Part shown: in pieces, positions 7,983-15,207 of the stretch
Position numbering within the stretch: the first letter of the stretch is position 1
Layout: every line of letters begins with the position of its first letter
Source: CAZXYF01 sp964644705
Lineage (GTDB): Bacteria; Planctomycetota; Brocadiia; SM23-32
Reading direction: 5' to 3'
Length of the DNA stretch: 23,510 nt
Assembly: GCA_964644705.1 (NCBI GenBank)
Contig: CAZXYF010000031.1
Coordinates: 1-23,510 of the forward strand
The notes under the pieces: generated by a model
What the model saw: only the letters and a program-made list of their open reading frames with translations
What the model was told of the DNA's origin: nothing
The model's database searches: none
Made by a program: the position numbers and the translations under genes

Positions 7983-8834
7983 ATGCTCAAATGGCTTTTA
8001 TCCAAATTTGGAAGCGCAGGACCGGTGCGGGGGTATGACGTGGAAGAGCAGGTTTTTGAGGGCGCTTTTTCTAATATTTACCGCGCATCGCGCACAGAGG
8101 ATGATCAGGAAGTGGCTCTCAAGGTCCTTACTGATGCCGGACAAAAAATGGCGGAGATGCTGGATGAGCATCGGAAAGCGGTGTGGGAGGGCGAACTTCT
8201 GGAGAGTCTGGATCACCCAAATATTGTGCGATGTATTGACTCCGGAAAAGGCTCCCCGTACTGGCTGGCGATGGAATACATCGAATCCCACATAACCTCC
8301 CTGATCGGGACCTGCAACAACAAACAGGAGGAAAACCGGATTCTGGAGTTCTGCAACCAGATCGTGGATGCTCTCGCGTACGTGCATTCTCGAGGATTTG
8401 TGCATCGCGACATCTGCCTGACGAACGTGCTGGCCACGGAGGACGGAACGGCGAAGTTGATTGATTTTGGAATGGCTGTGCCGCAGGGGTGTAAACTGGT
8501 CGAAGGACGTGTGGGCACTCCCAGTTATATGGCCCCGGAGATGATCAAATCCTCGCATTATACGTCAAGTGCGGACATCTATTCCCTCGGCATTGTTATG
8601 TATGAGATGGTGACCGGTCAGAAGCCGTTTGGTGGCCGGATGAAGGAACAGCGAATGACGCGCAGTCTGAATGTTGATCCCCACCCGCCCAGTGAACATG
8701 CGGAGTACTGTTCACAGGAACTCGAAGACCTGATCATGCGCTGCATCTCGAAGGATATGGATGAACGCCCGACGGAGGCCCGGGAGCTTTCCCAGTCTCT
8801 GTTCGTTCTACGTCGTCGGCGTGGTTTGACGTAA
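7983..8834 (+). CDS. Serine/threonine protein kinase-like protein with altered ATP-binding and catalytic loops
   Basis: Single-domain, soluble, Hanks-type kinase fold of 283 residues with no membrane segment. Visible landmarks are VALKVL (Lys47, ATP-binding), a helix-C Glu in WEGELL (about 71), HRDICLTN (141-148), DFG at 161-163, GTPSYMAPE (178-186) and ADIYSLGIV (197-205). Two departures stand out. The glycine loop reads FEGAFSNIY, keeping only the middle Gly of GxGxxG. The catalytic loop has Cys145 where Ser/Thr kinases have Lys in HRDxKxxN. Asp143, Asn148, Lys47 and Asp161 are all present, so weak activity or a pseudokinase role are both possible. The gene follows ricT by 23 bp and is probably co-transcribed. 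Its substrate is unknown. Confidence 0.9.
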   Translation: MLKWLLSKFGSAGPVRGYDVEEQVFEGAFSNIYRASRTEDDQEVALKVLTDAGQKMAEMLDEHRKAVWEGELLESLDHPNIVRCIDSGKGSPYWLAMEYIESHITSLIGTCNNKQEENRILEFCNQIVDALAYVHSRGFVHRDICLTNVLATEDGTAKLIDFGMAVPQGCKLVEGRVGTPSYMAPEMIKSSHYTSSADIYSLGIVMYEMVTGQKPFGGRMKEQRMTRSLNVDPHPPSEHAEYCSQELEDLIMRCISKDMDERPTEARELSQSLFVLRRRRGLT

Positions 8835-8852
8835 ATATTGCAGGTGAGACAC

Positions 8853-8882
8853 TTGACAGACCAGCGGTCGCACCTCTACACT
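8853..8882 (+). promoter_or_regulatory. Sigma70-type promoter before the 58-aa membrane protein
   Basis: A perfect TTGACA at 8853-8858 and TACACT at 8877-8882 are separated by 18 bp. Predicted transcription would start near 8889, leaving a leader of about 50 nt before the ATG at 8941. The same -10 hexamer is used by the tRNA promoter near 21900. Confidence 0.6.
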
Positions 8883-8940
8883 TTGGACGCAGTTAGGGCA
8901 AGCAATTGGGTTTCAGTGCCGTTGATAGAGAGGTGATGAT

Positions 8941-9117
8941 ATGCGTGGACGAACGACAGGAAAGATTGTAACGGGAGCACTGACTGTCATTTTGGGCCTT
9001 ATGACCATCTTTTATGTGATCACAGCGGAGCCCGGTGAGGTGGATGGCGCCCGCGCGATCGCCTATGCCATTCTTTCGCTTACCAGTGGCACGTGCTACC
9101 GCTATTTTGAAGACTGA
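8941..9117 (+). CDS. Small two-helix membrane protein (58 aa)
   Basis: Short gene encoding 58 residues from MRGRTTGKIV to TCYRYFED. It has a basic N-terminus, a clear hydrophobic helix (about 8-28, GKIVTGALTVILGLMTIFYV), a short acidic linker (AEPGEVDG) and a second hydrophobic stretch (about 37-52). Support for a real gene: a purine-rich GAGAGG ends about 6 nt before the ATG, a strong promoter is placed at 8853-8882, and the stop falls 24 bp before the end of the converging minus-strand gene. I do not recognise the family. A holin, a regulatory peptide and a structural membrane peptide are all conceivable, and none is shown. Confidence 0.6.
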   Translation: MRGRTTGKIVTGALTVILGLMTIFYVITAEPGEVDGARAIAYAILSLTSGTCYRYFED

Positions 9118-9141
9118 GACCCAGAGTGGGGGCGGCCGCTT

Positions 9142-9924
9142 TTACTCATCTGAGTGGTCTTCGTCGTTTTCATCGTGCTCATCGTTTACATCCTCTCCGG
9201 AGTCCGACTGCCCATCGACCTCCGAAAAAAGCGGCTCGGCTGATATGATTTTGTCGGCGTATTCATCCGACTCATCGCTGGACCGCGACCGATAGTGACC
9301 GGCCGGTCCCGAGCTCTTGCGATTCCGCTCCTGTCCTTCATCCCCTCCCGCCGACGGCGGACGAAGCATTTCATCCTGAAGCGCCTCCAGAGCCCCCAGA
9401 ATTGAGCCCTCCAAATTTGCGTATGCGTCGCGGACCGTCTTCTGGACCGCTCCTTCGATTTCCCCTTCCAGCCCCTGCACATTGCTGTTGAGACTGGCGT
9501 GGCGGGTGCGCAGCGTGGTCAGCTGGTCGTCAAGTTCCTGCAGGTCGTCCCGAGTGTTGGCAAGTGTTTGTTTGAGCTCCTGGACGGTATCTGCAAGTGA
9601 TTCCAGCTGTTCCTTATTGCCACTGGCGATGCGTTCTGCATCCGCCACAGAATTCGAGACCCCCTCTTTATGTTCCGCCAGCGCGGTATGCAGATCCTCC
9701 TCCAGTTCGTTGAGGCGAGTATCTATTTCTTCCCGCACCCCTTCCACGTGAGATCGAATCCCCTCCATACCGCCTCCGAGACTGTTAACGTGTTTCATGA
9801 AACTGCGCAGAGGAACCATGAAGAAAATGCAATAGAGGGATGCGGCAAGGCTCCCAAAACACAGCACGATCAAAAAAATGGCCTGCCACGTGGCAAACAC
9901 AACTTCGGCGAGTACTGGTATCAT
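9142..9924 (-). CDS. Membrane-anchored coiled-coil protein with acidic tail
   Basis: Unrecognised 260-residue protein. An N-terminal membrane segment (about 5-38, including FATWQAIFLIVLCFGSLAASL) is followed by a long heptad-patterned coiled coil (about 50-185, for example VQELKQTLANTRDDLQELDDQL). It ends in a disordered, very acidic tail rich in Asp, Glu and Ser (about 190-260). The architecture recalls chemotaxis-transducer stalks or RmuC-like proteins, but no signalling or nuclease domain is visible. A GGAGGAG element precedes the ATG at 9924. The gene lies 43 bp downstream of the small two-TM protein gene on the same strand and is probably in one transcript with it. A structural or scaffolding role is a guess. 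Confidence 0.72.
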   Translation of the reverse strand: MIPVLAEVVFATWQAIFLIVLCFGSLAASLYCIFFMVPLRSFMKHVNSLGGGMEGIRSHVEGVREEIDTRLNELEEDLHTALAEHKEGVSNSVADAERIASGNKEQLESLADTVQELKQTLANTRDDLQELDDQLTTLRTRHASLNSNVQGLEGEIEGAVQKTVRDAYANLEGSILGALEALQDEMLRPPSAGGDEGQERNRKSSGPAGHYRSRSSDESDEYADKIISAEPLFSEVDGQSDSGEDVNDEHDENDEDHSDE

Positions 9925-9967
9925 ACGGCCTCTCCTCCGAGGACAATCTCTTGCAAAAAAGTTTTGT

Positions 9968-10198
9968 TCACTCTTTTAGGTCTTTTTCTTTCTCTTTGAA
10001 TGCCCGGTATGTCCGCCGAATACGACGAATAAAGACAATTAACATAATCACAAGAACGCCGGCCAGTTCCCATTGAGCCCAGGTTTCATGACGTTGAAAC
10101 ACCCCGAGCCACAGCAGCAATCCGACGGAAACAAGGATAAGAGCATCTTCCAGATACAGGCTTTTTTTTACTTCGTCGTCTGATTGGGATGGGGTCAT
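9968..10198 (-). CDS. Small two-TM membrane protein
   Basis: Encodes 76 residues from the ATG at 10198. This start is chosen because a GGAG lies 9 nt upstream and because the upstream extension to 10327 has no protein-like character. Two hydrophobic helices (about 18-34 and 45-57) are joined by a short polar turn (QRHETWAQWE), and the C-terminus is strongly basic and helical (IRRIRRTYRAFKEKEKDLKE), probably cytoplasmic. The family is not recognised. It precedes the coiled-coil membrane protein gene and is divergent from pilD. Confidence 0.62.
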   Translation of the reverse strand: MTPSQSDDEVKKSLYLEDALILVSVGLLLWLGVFQRHETWAQWELAGVLVIMLIVFIRRIRRTYRAFKEKEKDLKE

Positions 10199-10243
10199 AA
10201 CATTTTTCTCCAGTCTGGCATATTCATTCCAGCGGGACCAAAC

Positions 10244-10249
10244 AGTATA
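10244..10249 (-). promoter_or_regulatory. Candidate -10 element for the two membrane-protein genes
   Basis: TATACT on the minus strand (5 of 6 matches to TATAAT) lies 45 bp before the ATG at 10198. No good -35 hexamer is found at 17-18 bp, so this is tentative. Confidence 0.33.
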
Positions 10250-10308
10250 ACGCACATCCCGGGGGCATCGCAGGTCACCGATGTGGATTGTTCGCGCCCA
10301 GTGGTCGA

Positions 10309-10317
10309 TGCTATGAT
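10309..10317 (+). promoter_or_regulatory. Extended -10 promoter of pilD
   Basis: TGCTATGAT at 10309-10317 is an extended -10 (TGn plus TATGAT, 5 of 6). The -35 region is weak, as is common with extended -10 promoters. It lies about 28 bp before the GTG start of the prepilin peptidase gene. Confidence 0.45.
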
Positions 10318-10345
10318 AGGATAACATTCTTCAGGAGGAATATGG

Positions 10346-11233
10346 GTGATATTAGAACCGTATCACATAACGATGGCCGTTTTGATTTTTGTTTTTGGAC
10401 TGATGGTCGGGAGCTTTCTGAACGTCTGTATCTGGCGTTTGCCGCGCGGTCAGAGCGTCTCCGAGCCGCGTTATTCTGAGTGTCCTCACTGTCATACACA
10501 GCTGAACGCCTGGGATAACATCCCCGTCCTGAGTTTTGTCTTTCTCCGTGCACGATGTCGTTACTGCGGCGAGGCGATATCCTGGCGTTATCCGATGGTG
10601 GAAGCACTGACGGGCGGACTATTCCTTGCTGTTTACCTCTGCCAGGGTGTTGTGGCGGACGCAGATCCCGGTCAGGTGGTTATCATGCTGCTGACGACCG
10701 CCCTTCTGATTGTTGCCAGTGGCATCGATTTCAAGTTTCGCATAATACCTGACGAAATATCGATCTACGGTATGATGGGGGGCTTGCTTGCTGGTACGCT
10801 CCTGCCGGGACTCCATACTGGCGCGGCGCCCCACCATACTTTTTCGGCTCTGACCGGCGTCGGGCCTGTGGATGGTTTTCTGGCCGCCCTGATTGGGGCG
10901 ATCGGGGGCGGGGGAATCGTCCTGTTTTTTGCGGTGGTAGGAGCGCTGATTTTTCACCAGGATGCGCTGGGCATAGGTGATGTGAAACTGATGGCGATGG
11001 TTGGGGCCCTGGTTGGCTGGAAGGTGGCCATGATTGCTTTTTTTATAGCGCCGTTTTTCGGCCTCATCTACGGTCTGCCGCTACTGGTTTTCAAAGACGA
11101 GCATCATATGCCCTACGGGCCATTTTTGTCCGCCGGTACTGTTCTGGTTCTGCTGGTGCGGAGCCGGGCGTGTGCCGTTCTGGAACACTACGGCAGAGCG
11201 CTGCAGCAGATATTTGGCGTGATTATTGGTTAG
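10346..11233 (+). CDS. pilD: Prepilin peptidase / N-methyltransferase (A24 family)
   Basis: Inner-membrane aspartic protease of 295 residues that cleaves and N-methylates type IV prepilins and type II pseudopilins. The N-terminal methylase part has GSFLNVCIWRLPRG (22-35) and the four-Cys metal site C46/C49 and C71/C74 (CPHC, CRYC). The protease part has the catalytic Asp128 in GIDFKFRIIPDE and Asp212 in GIGDVKLMAMVGA. There are several hydrophobic helices. I place the start at the GTG at 10346 because a perfect AGGAGG (10333-10338) lies 7 nt upstream; an ATG at 10342 is in another frame and too close. It is not next to its substrates, although a pseudopilin gene lies at 1774-2634. Short hairpins follow the stop codon. 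Confidence 0.96.
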   Translation: MILEPYHITMAVLIFVFGLMVGSFLNVCIWRLPRGQSVSEPRYSECPHCHTQLNAWDNIPVLSFVFLRARCRYCGEAISWRYPMVEALTGGLFLAVYLCQGVVADADPGQVVIMLLTTALLIVASGIDFKFRIIPDEISIYGMMGGLLAGTLLPGLHTGAAPHHTFSALTGVGPVDGFLAALIGAIGGGGIVLFFAVVGALIFHQDALGIGDVKLMAMVGALVGWKVAMIAFFIAPFFGLIYGLPLLVFKDEHHMPYGPFLSAGTVLVLLVRSRACAVLEHYGRALQQIFGVIIG

Positions 11234-11237
11234 GGTT

Positions 11238-11303
11238 CGACGAGCATCATCGATGTCGTCGCATCAGTCGCATGGGTTCTGTGCTACCGCCTGCAGCGGT
11301 GGC
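11238..11303 (+). terminator. Two hairpins after the pilD stop, without a U-tract
   Basis: Five bases after the stop, CGACGAGCATC (11238-11248) pairs with GATGTCGTCG (11252-11261), giving 10 bp with one bulged G and a 3-nt loop. A second stem, GCTACCGC (11283-11290) with GCGGTGGC (11296-11303), has 8 pairs including one G-U. No T-run follows either stem, so they may stabilise the mRNA 3' end or act with other factors rather than as classical intrinsic terminators. Confidence 0.4.
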
Positions 11304-11371
11304 ATAGATAATGTATCGCTTTGTGATGTGGGCGGATAAGTCTATTTTCGACAGAATATGAAGGACCAGTC

Positions 11372-11842
11372 GTGAGTGATCTGAGTGCAAACTGGAAAAA
11401 ATACCTGGGACAGGCCGCAGCGGCCACCGTGTGCATGTTTCTGTTGTTGTGGTTGCTGTTCGACAGAAATTTGCTCGTGCTGGCATCGCTGGGATCCACT
11501 GGTTTTATCGTCTTTGCTCTTCCGCACTCACGTACCGCCCGGCCACGGAACGTGGTGGGAGGCCAGCTGGCGGGGCTGGCGTGTGGGGCACTGGTGGTGT
11601 TCGCGGCCGGCCTGTGTCTGAGCAGTTCCCCCCCAACTGTGCTCAGGGTGGCAATGTATGCCCTGTCAGTGGGCCTATCCCTGCTGGTCATGGTTACCAC
11701 GCGGACCGAACACCCTCCGGCCGGGGGCACGGCTCTGGGAATTGCCATGCGGGGATTCTCCTTCCATGCAGCCGTGGCTGTTATCATCGGGGCGGTTCTG
11801 CTGGCGCTCGCCCATCGTCTGGCGGAACGGCTGACGGCATAA
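11372..11842 (+). CDS. HPP family integral membrane protein
   Basis: Encodes 156 residues with about four hydrophobic helices (roughly 13-30, 36-50, 62-84 and 95-110, with a further one at 130-147). The family hallmark HPPAGGTALG lies at 114-123, and the upstream LLVLASLGSTGFIVFALPHSR-like block is also typical. Some plant and cyanobacterial HPP proteins have been linked to nitrite transport across membranes, but most bacterial members have no proven substrate. The GTG at 11372 is used as start, with AAGGA six nt upstream. The gene converges on the glycosidase gene. The function here is unknown. Confidence 0.85.
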   Translation: MSDLSANWKKYLGQAAAATVCMFLLLWLLFDRNLLVLASLGSTGFIVFALPHSRTARPRNVVGGQLAGLACGALVVFAAGLCLSSSPPTVLRVAMYALSVGLSLLVMVTTRTEHPPAGGTALGIAMRGFSFHAAVAVIIGAVLLALAHRLAERLTA

Positions 11843-11853
11843 ACATTCGTCGT

Positions 11854-11913
11854 CTCCACGATGCCGGGGCAAGCATGCCGGTCTCAGATGTTCAGTGTGA
11901 TTCGTGGAGTTTT
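11854..11913. terminator. Long-loop inverted repeat between convergent genes
   Basis: CTCCACGA at 11854-11861 is perfectly complementary to TCGTGGAG at 11902-11909, which is followed on the plus strand by TTTT (11910-11913). The 40-base loop contains a further 4-bp stem (GGCA-AGCA-TGCC). It fills the gap between the ends of the HPP gene and the glycosidase gene, so a plus-strand or bidirectional terminator is likely. Confidence 0.4.
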
Positions 11914-13604
11914 CAGCTGCTGGCGAGCATGAAGAATGTGCTTGCGGTCCAGGTGTAGGCTTTATCACGCAGCGGTTCGCCGGTCACGGCGTCAAAATTT
12001 TCAGCGAAACCACTTCTGGCACATAGGCGGCAGAAACGCCGGGATATCGTATCGGCCAGTTTTGTTTCGCCGGAGCGGCGGAGACCATCCACCATGATCA
12101 GCGTTGGGGGAGCCCAGATTGGGCCACGCCAGTAACCGTCAGGCTCGTACAGCGGTGAATCCGGATTTTCGGTGGCCGGACCCCAATCGGTGAGGTTTTC
12201 TCGAATGCGTTCCACGAGCGGCTCACGCACGCTCTGCGGCAAGCGCTGCCCCAGGAGGATGGGCGTGCACGGGATGATGCTCTGCGCCTGTTCATTGACC
12301 TCCCCGGAGTGGGCGTGCCGCGAAACAAACCGGTCACCCGCCCAGAGATCCTCCAGCAGGGCCTTCAGGATAGCATCGCTCCTTTTCCGCCAGTGTTCGG
12401 CGTCGTGCCCCCGCCCCAACCTGCTGGCCAAGTCAGCGAGCACTTCCATTTGTATGCTCAGCAGTGCGCCCAGATCGGCCCCCTTGACGGGCTCACCCAC
12501 ATCGAACACCGTTCCGTTGTCCCAGCCGCTGTCATTCCCATGATAATATCGCGGTAATTCTTCCCCGTCGGGCGTGCGGAAATTCTGCCACCACCGTGTC
12601 CAATCGGCCAGGACGTCATAGGCCTCCGCCATGCGTTCCGGCGTCCGGAACCAGTCGTTGGATGTCATCATCTTTCGGTAGGTCCAGCCGTGCACGGGTG
12701 GTTTGACGAAATTGTACTGGCGAAGCACGTCGTTTATCATGTCCGGGAGCTGGCCGTGCTGGGTCTGATGGTCGAAAATGAGCATGAACTGATCCCACGC
12801 CAACCGCGGACGCCCTTCGGCCAGTGCCATTGCGTTGAAACAGTGATCCCAGCTCCATACGTTGCACATCCAGTTCTTGCTCATCAGCATGGCGGGCCGC
12901 TGGAAATGGTCGCATGGATCGACGACGGAAGCCCAGTTGATGTAGGCCGCTTTCCGGGCCGTCTCCTGCAGATCGTCGGGGACGGTGGGGTAATCGCCCA
13001 GAAACGATTCAAAATCGGATGCCACCCGTCCACGACTGGTCTCGTAGGTGGGATAATCCTCTGGAAGTGGCTGATGTCCACGGGTCTGATGGATAACACA
13101 CTCACCAACCCCATTCTGTCCCGGTGTGATGTCGGCGATGATGCGTTCACATTGCGTCGTTTGCCAGGGTGCATCCACCGATAATTTGCCGTTGAGGCGC
13201 ACCACCGTGTAGTTGCGCAGGGCGCTGAGAGCATTGAACAGCCATTGATCGTCCGGCTGTTCAACCGCGCAGTTGAATCCACCCTGTTGCATCTGCAGGC
13301 GCAGTCCGATTCCTTCCGTCCGGATCCGGAGCTGTTCTGAATCGGTAATACAAAGACGTACCAGGCCCTCATCAGTTCGGAGACGCAATTCGTCGATGGA
13401 CGGTTCCACGTCAAAAGGGATTGTGCCCCCGTTGTGGATTGTTTGCAGGTGAAACACTTCTCGAGTGACTTCTCCGTGCATGTTACGGAGCCAGAGACCA
13501 GGGGGGACGTCGGTCTGGTCGTGATGTTTCCCCTCCAGCTGGCTCACGGCCAGGTAGGAACCGAAACGACTGAACGGGACGTTTTGAAGGTCGATATCCA
13601 GCAT
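11913..13604 (-). CDS. GH63/MGH-like glycoside hydrolase, (alpha/alpha)6 barrel
   Basis: Encodes 563 residues: an N-terminal beta-sandwich-like part (about 1-190) and an (alpha/alpha)6 catalytic domain. Family signatures are KNWMCNVWSWDHCFNAMAL (243-261), HGQLPDMIND (283-292), HGWTYRKM (305-312), HGNDSGWDNGTVFD (355-368), YWRGPIWAPPTLIM (491-504) and FAENFDAVTGEPL (533-545). These match the mannosylglycerate/glucosylglycerate hydrolase and GH63 clan. By analogy the acid/base pair would be Asp362 (SGWDN) and Glu535 (inference). The substrate may be an alpha-glucoside, alpha-mannoside or a compatible solute such as glucosylglycerate; the sequence does not decide. There is no signal peptide, so it is cytoplasmic. 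I use the ATG at 13604 (AAGGA 8 nt upstream), dropping 17 residues of the longest reading frame. Confidence 0.88.
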   Translation of the reverse strand: MLDIDLQNVPFSRFGSYLAVSQLEGKHHDQTDVPPGLWLRNMHGEVTREVFHLQTIHNGGTIPFDVEPSIDELRLRTDEGLVRLCITDSEQLRIRTEGIGLRLQMQQGGFNCAVEQPDDQWLFNALSALRNYTVVRLNGKLSVDAPWQTTQCERIIADITPGQNGVGECVIHQTRGHQPLPEDYPTYETSRGRVASDFESFLGDYPTVPDDLQETARKAAYINWASVVDPCDHFQRPAMLMSKNWMCNVWSWDHCFNAMALAEGRPRLAWDQFMLIFDHQTQHGQLPDMINDVLRQYNFVKPPVHGWTYRKMMTSNDWFRTPERMAEAYDVLADWTRWWQNFRTPDGEELPRYYHGNDSGWDNGTVFDVGEPVKGADLGALLSIQMEVLADLASRLGRGHDAEHWRKRSDAILKALLEDLWAGDRFVSRHAHSGEVNEQAQSIIPCTPILLGQRLPQSVREPLVERIRENLTDWGPATENPDSPLYEPDGYWRGPIWAPPTLIMVDGLRRSGETKLADTISRRFCRLCARSGFAENFDAVTGEPLRDKAYTWTASTFFMLASS

Positions 13605-13626
13605 GTTGAGGATCCTTAGAAATAAC

Positions 13627-13655
13627 AAAGTAGGAGTCTGGAGATTGCATGTCAC
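13627..13655 (-). promoter_or_regulatory. Weak candidate promoter for the glycosidase gene
   Basis: On the minus strand, GTGACA (13655-13650) and TACTTT (13632-13627) are separated by 17 bp, about 22 bp before the ATG at 13604. The -35 is good (5 of 6) and the -10 poor (3 of 6). The ~150-bp gap to the upstream fragment allows independent transcription. Confidence 0.28.
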
Positions 13656-13753
13656 TGCGCTACAGGAAGGGAGATTGTGTGGGAACAGCGCTTAATCCGC
13701 AAGTGACGGGTGGGACACCGAGGGGGGAGCGGCTGGAGCTGATGTGACATGAG

Positions 13754-13957
13754 TCACTGCTGTTCTCCGGTCACCAGGCCGGCGTCCCTTTTGATTGAAA
13801 GGATATCTCTGTCATGCACCCACCGGGGCAGGTTGATCCAGACCTCGTGAAACCCGAAACCACCATTGGTCATTTCCCTGATGGCGTCCTCTTTTGACCA
13901 TCCCTGCACCGCCAGCCCGGACGGGAGAGCAGGTGATCTCTCAAATGTCTCCTCCAC
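13754..13957 (-). pseudogene. C-terminal remnant of a dual-specificity/tyrosine phosphatase
   Basis: A 67-codon reading frame starts at GTG 13957. Residues about 18-60 (VQGWSKEDAIREM, GGFGFHEVWINL and a final SIKRDAGL) look like the helical C-terminus of the dual-specificity phosphatases common in Planctomycetes and relatives, where it directly follows the HCxxGxxR phosphate loop. That loop is absent from this frame, and I do not find it in the other two frames just upstream, where the intact lipoprotein gene ends instead. The fragment begins 17 bp after the lipoprotein stop. I therefore read it as a 5'-truncated remnant, though a short expressed protein from the GTG is possible. The family match is from memory of motif patterns, not a search. 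Confidence 0.45.
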
Positions 13958-13973
13958 AATCTCCGCTCCGCCC

Positions 13974-14348
13974 TCATTTCGTACTGACGATTTCTATTTT
14001 GCCGGAGCTGGAATCGTACTGAAATTTGCGATCCGGGGGGAGTTCCGGCAGGGAAGCGTTGCGCCAATCGGTGAATTCCTCAAGGGATTTCGGCCAGCGC
14101 CCCTTCAGTGCCCGAAATTGTTTCAACTCGTTACGCAGAGCCAGCAATCTCGGTTTTTCCTGTCCTTTTTTCAGCCCCTTGTGCAATTCCCCGACGTAGC
14201 TTGAGCCCTCCTGTTTTTGCTGTTTTCCCTCTTCATTTTGTTTGGCCGAAGGCGGTTGGGGCGAATCGTTATCCCCGCATCCATGCCAGGTCGCTAACAA
14301 AGCCAGAAGGCAAACGGTAAATAACAGATCCTTTTGAATATTGCCCAT
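13974..14348 (-). CDS. Small putative lipoprotein
   Basis: Encodes 124 residues. A short basic start (MGNIQKD) leads into a hydrophobic signal (LLFTVCLLALLATWHGC) with Cys24 as the likely lipidation site. The lipobox is imperfect (TWHGC instead of L-A/S-G/A-C). A polar, Gln/Lys/Glu-rich linker follows, then a compact region with RALKGRWPKSLEEFTDWRNA and an ending like KFQYDSSSGKIEI. This resembles the C-terminal tail of pseudopilins and small periplasmic proteins, but I cannot name a family. The ATG at 14348 is preceded by AGGAGG at 9 nt spacing, which decides the start. It follows surE by 70 bp on the same strand. Confidence 0.7.
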   Translation of the reverse strand: MGNIQKDLLFTVCLLALLATWHGCGDNDSPQPPSAKQNEEGKQQKQEGSSYVGELHKGLKKGQEKPRLLALRNELKQFRALKGRWPKSLEEFTDWRNASLPELPPDRKFQYDSSSGKIEIVSTK

Positions 14349-14418
14349 GTTGTATATCCTCCTGTTTCGCGGGATATTCCGCAACGGAGCTGACGAAAGA
14401 AAGGAACAGAAGATTATT

Positions 14419-15153
14419 TCAGGAGTTTAGTTCATCCAGGAAATTGTCATGATTTAAATCCGCCCGAAGAGGGGTGACGGAGATATTGCCGTTCTGTATC
14501 GTGGACACATCGCATGGGTGATCAATTGTTGAGAATTGCCCGTATGGAAGATCCAGCTGAAACGCATCGGGCGTCTCCGTGCGCACATAGCGCTCCTCAA
14601 AAGCACCCGTGTGGTGACGCGTGAAAACCAGGGCGGGATCGGTGCTGGAGGGATCGGGTAGATTGACATTGTAGCCCACAGCCGATGAGCAAGACCGTTG
14701 AGATAGCGATTCTACGGTTTGAGCTGCTTGTTGCGCCAGTCGATTTATCCGGTCCAGTCCATCGGGAGCACAGGAGAGGGCTATAGAGCACACCCCATTC
14801 ATCACACCCTCGATGGCCGCCGCAACCGTTCCGCTGTAAAAGAGGTTGCATCCCAGATTCAGCCCCGGATTAATGCCGCTGACGATCAGGTCGGGGGAAT
14901 CGTCAAATATGTTGAGCAGACCAAATTTGACGCAGTCCGCCGGGGTTCCGCTGAGTTTATAGACGTCCTGTTCCGTCGGAGTCTCCACGGATTCTACCCG
15001 GACCGGTTCCCGATAGGTGATGGCATGGCCCACGCCACTACGTTCCGCATCGGGGGCCACCACGGTGACATCGCCCAGGTTTTGCAGGACCTCATGCAGA
15101 GCCCAGAGGGTGTCAGCTCCGATTCCGTCGTCATTGGTCAGCAGAATTTCCAT
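14419..15153 (-). CDS. surE: 5'-nucleotidase SurE
   Basis: Survival protein E family, a metal-dependent phosphatase of nucleoside 5'-monophosphates (some members also cleave 3'-nucleotides and polyphosphate), cytoplasmic. The 244-residue length is typical. Metal ligands are visible: Asp8-Asp9 in LLTNDDG, Ser39 in ERSGVGHAIT and Asn95 in SGINPGLNLG. The YSGTVAAAIEG motif (106-116) and SGTPADCVKFGL (68-79) are also standard. The ATG at 15153 gives the canonical N-terminus (MEILLTNDDG), although no clear Shine-Dalgarno is present. It lies between the ACT-domain gene (54 bp upstream) and the lipoprotein gene, probably within one transcript. Confidence 0.96.
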   Translation of the reverse strand: MEILLTNDDGIGADTLWALHEVLQNLGDVTVVAPDAERSGVGHAITYREPVRVESVETPTEQDVYKLSGTPADCVKFGLLNIFDDSPDLIVSGINPGLNLGCNLFYSGTVAAAIEGVMNGVCSIALSCAPDGLDRINRLAQQAAQTVESLSQRSCSSAVGYNVNLPDPSSTDPALVFTRHHTGAFEERYVRTETPDAFQLDLPYGQFSTIDHPCDVSTIQNGNISVTPLRADLNHDNFLDELNS

Positions 15154-15207
15154 GGAATAAGGTTTGCCCGCTCGTCCTGAACAGCAGATCAGGGGTATGA
15201 AGAATCC

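Noticed and set aside
10342..10479. ATG at 10342 as a start just before pilD
   Set aside because: It is in a different frame from pilD, only 3 nt from the Shine-Dalgarno, and the frame has no protein-like content; the GTG at 10346 fits spacing and homology.
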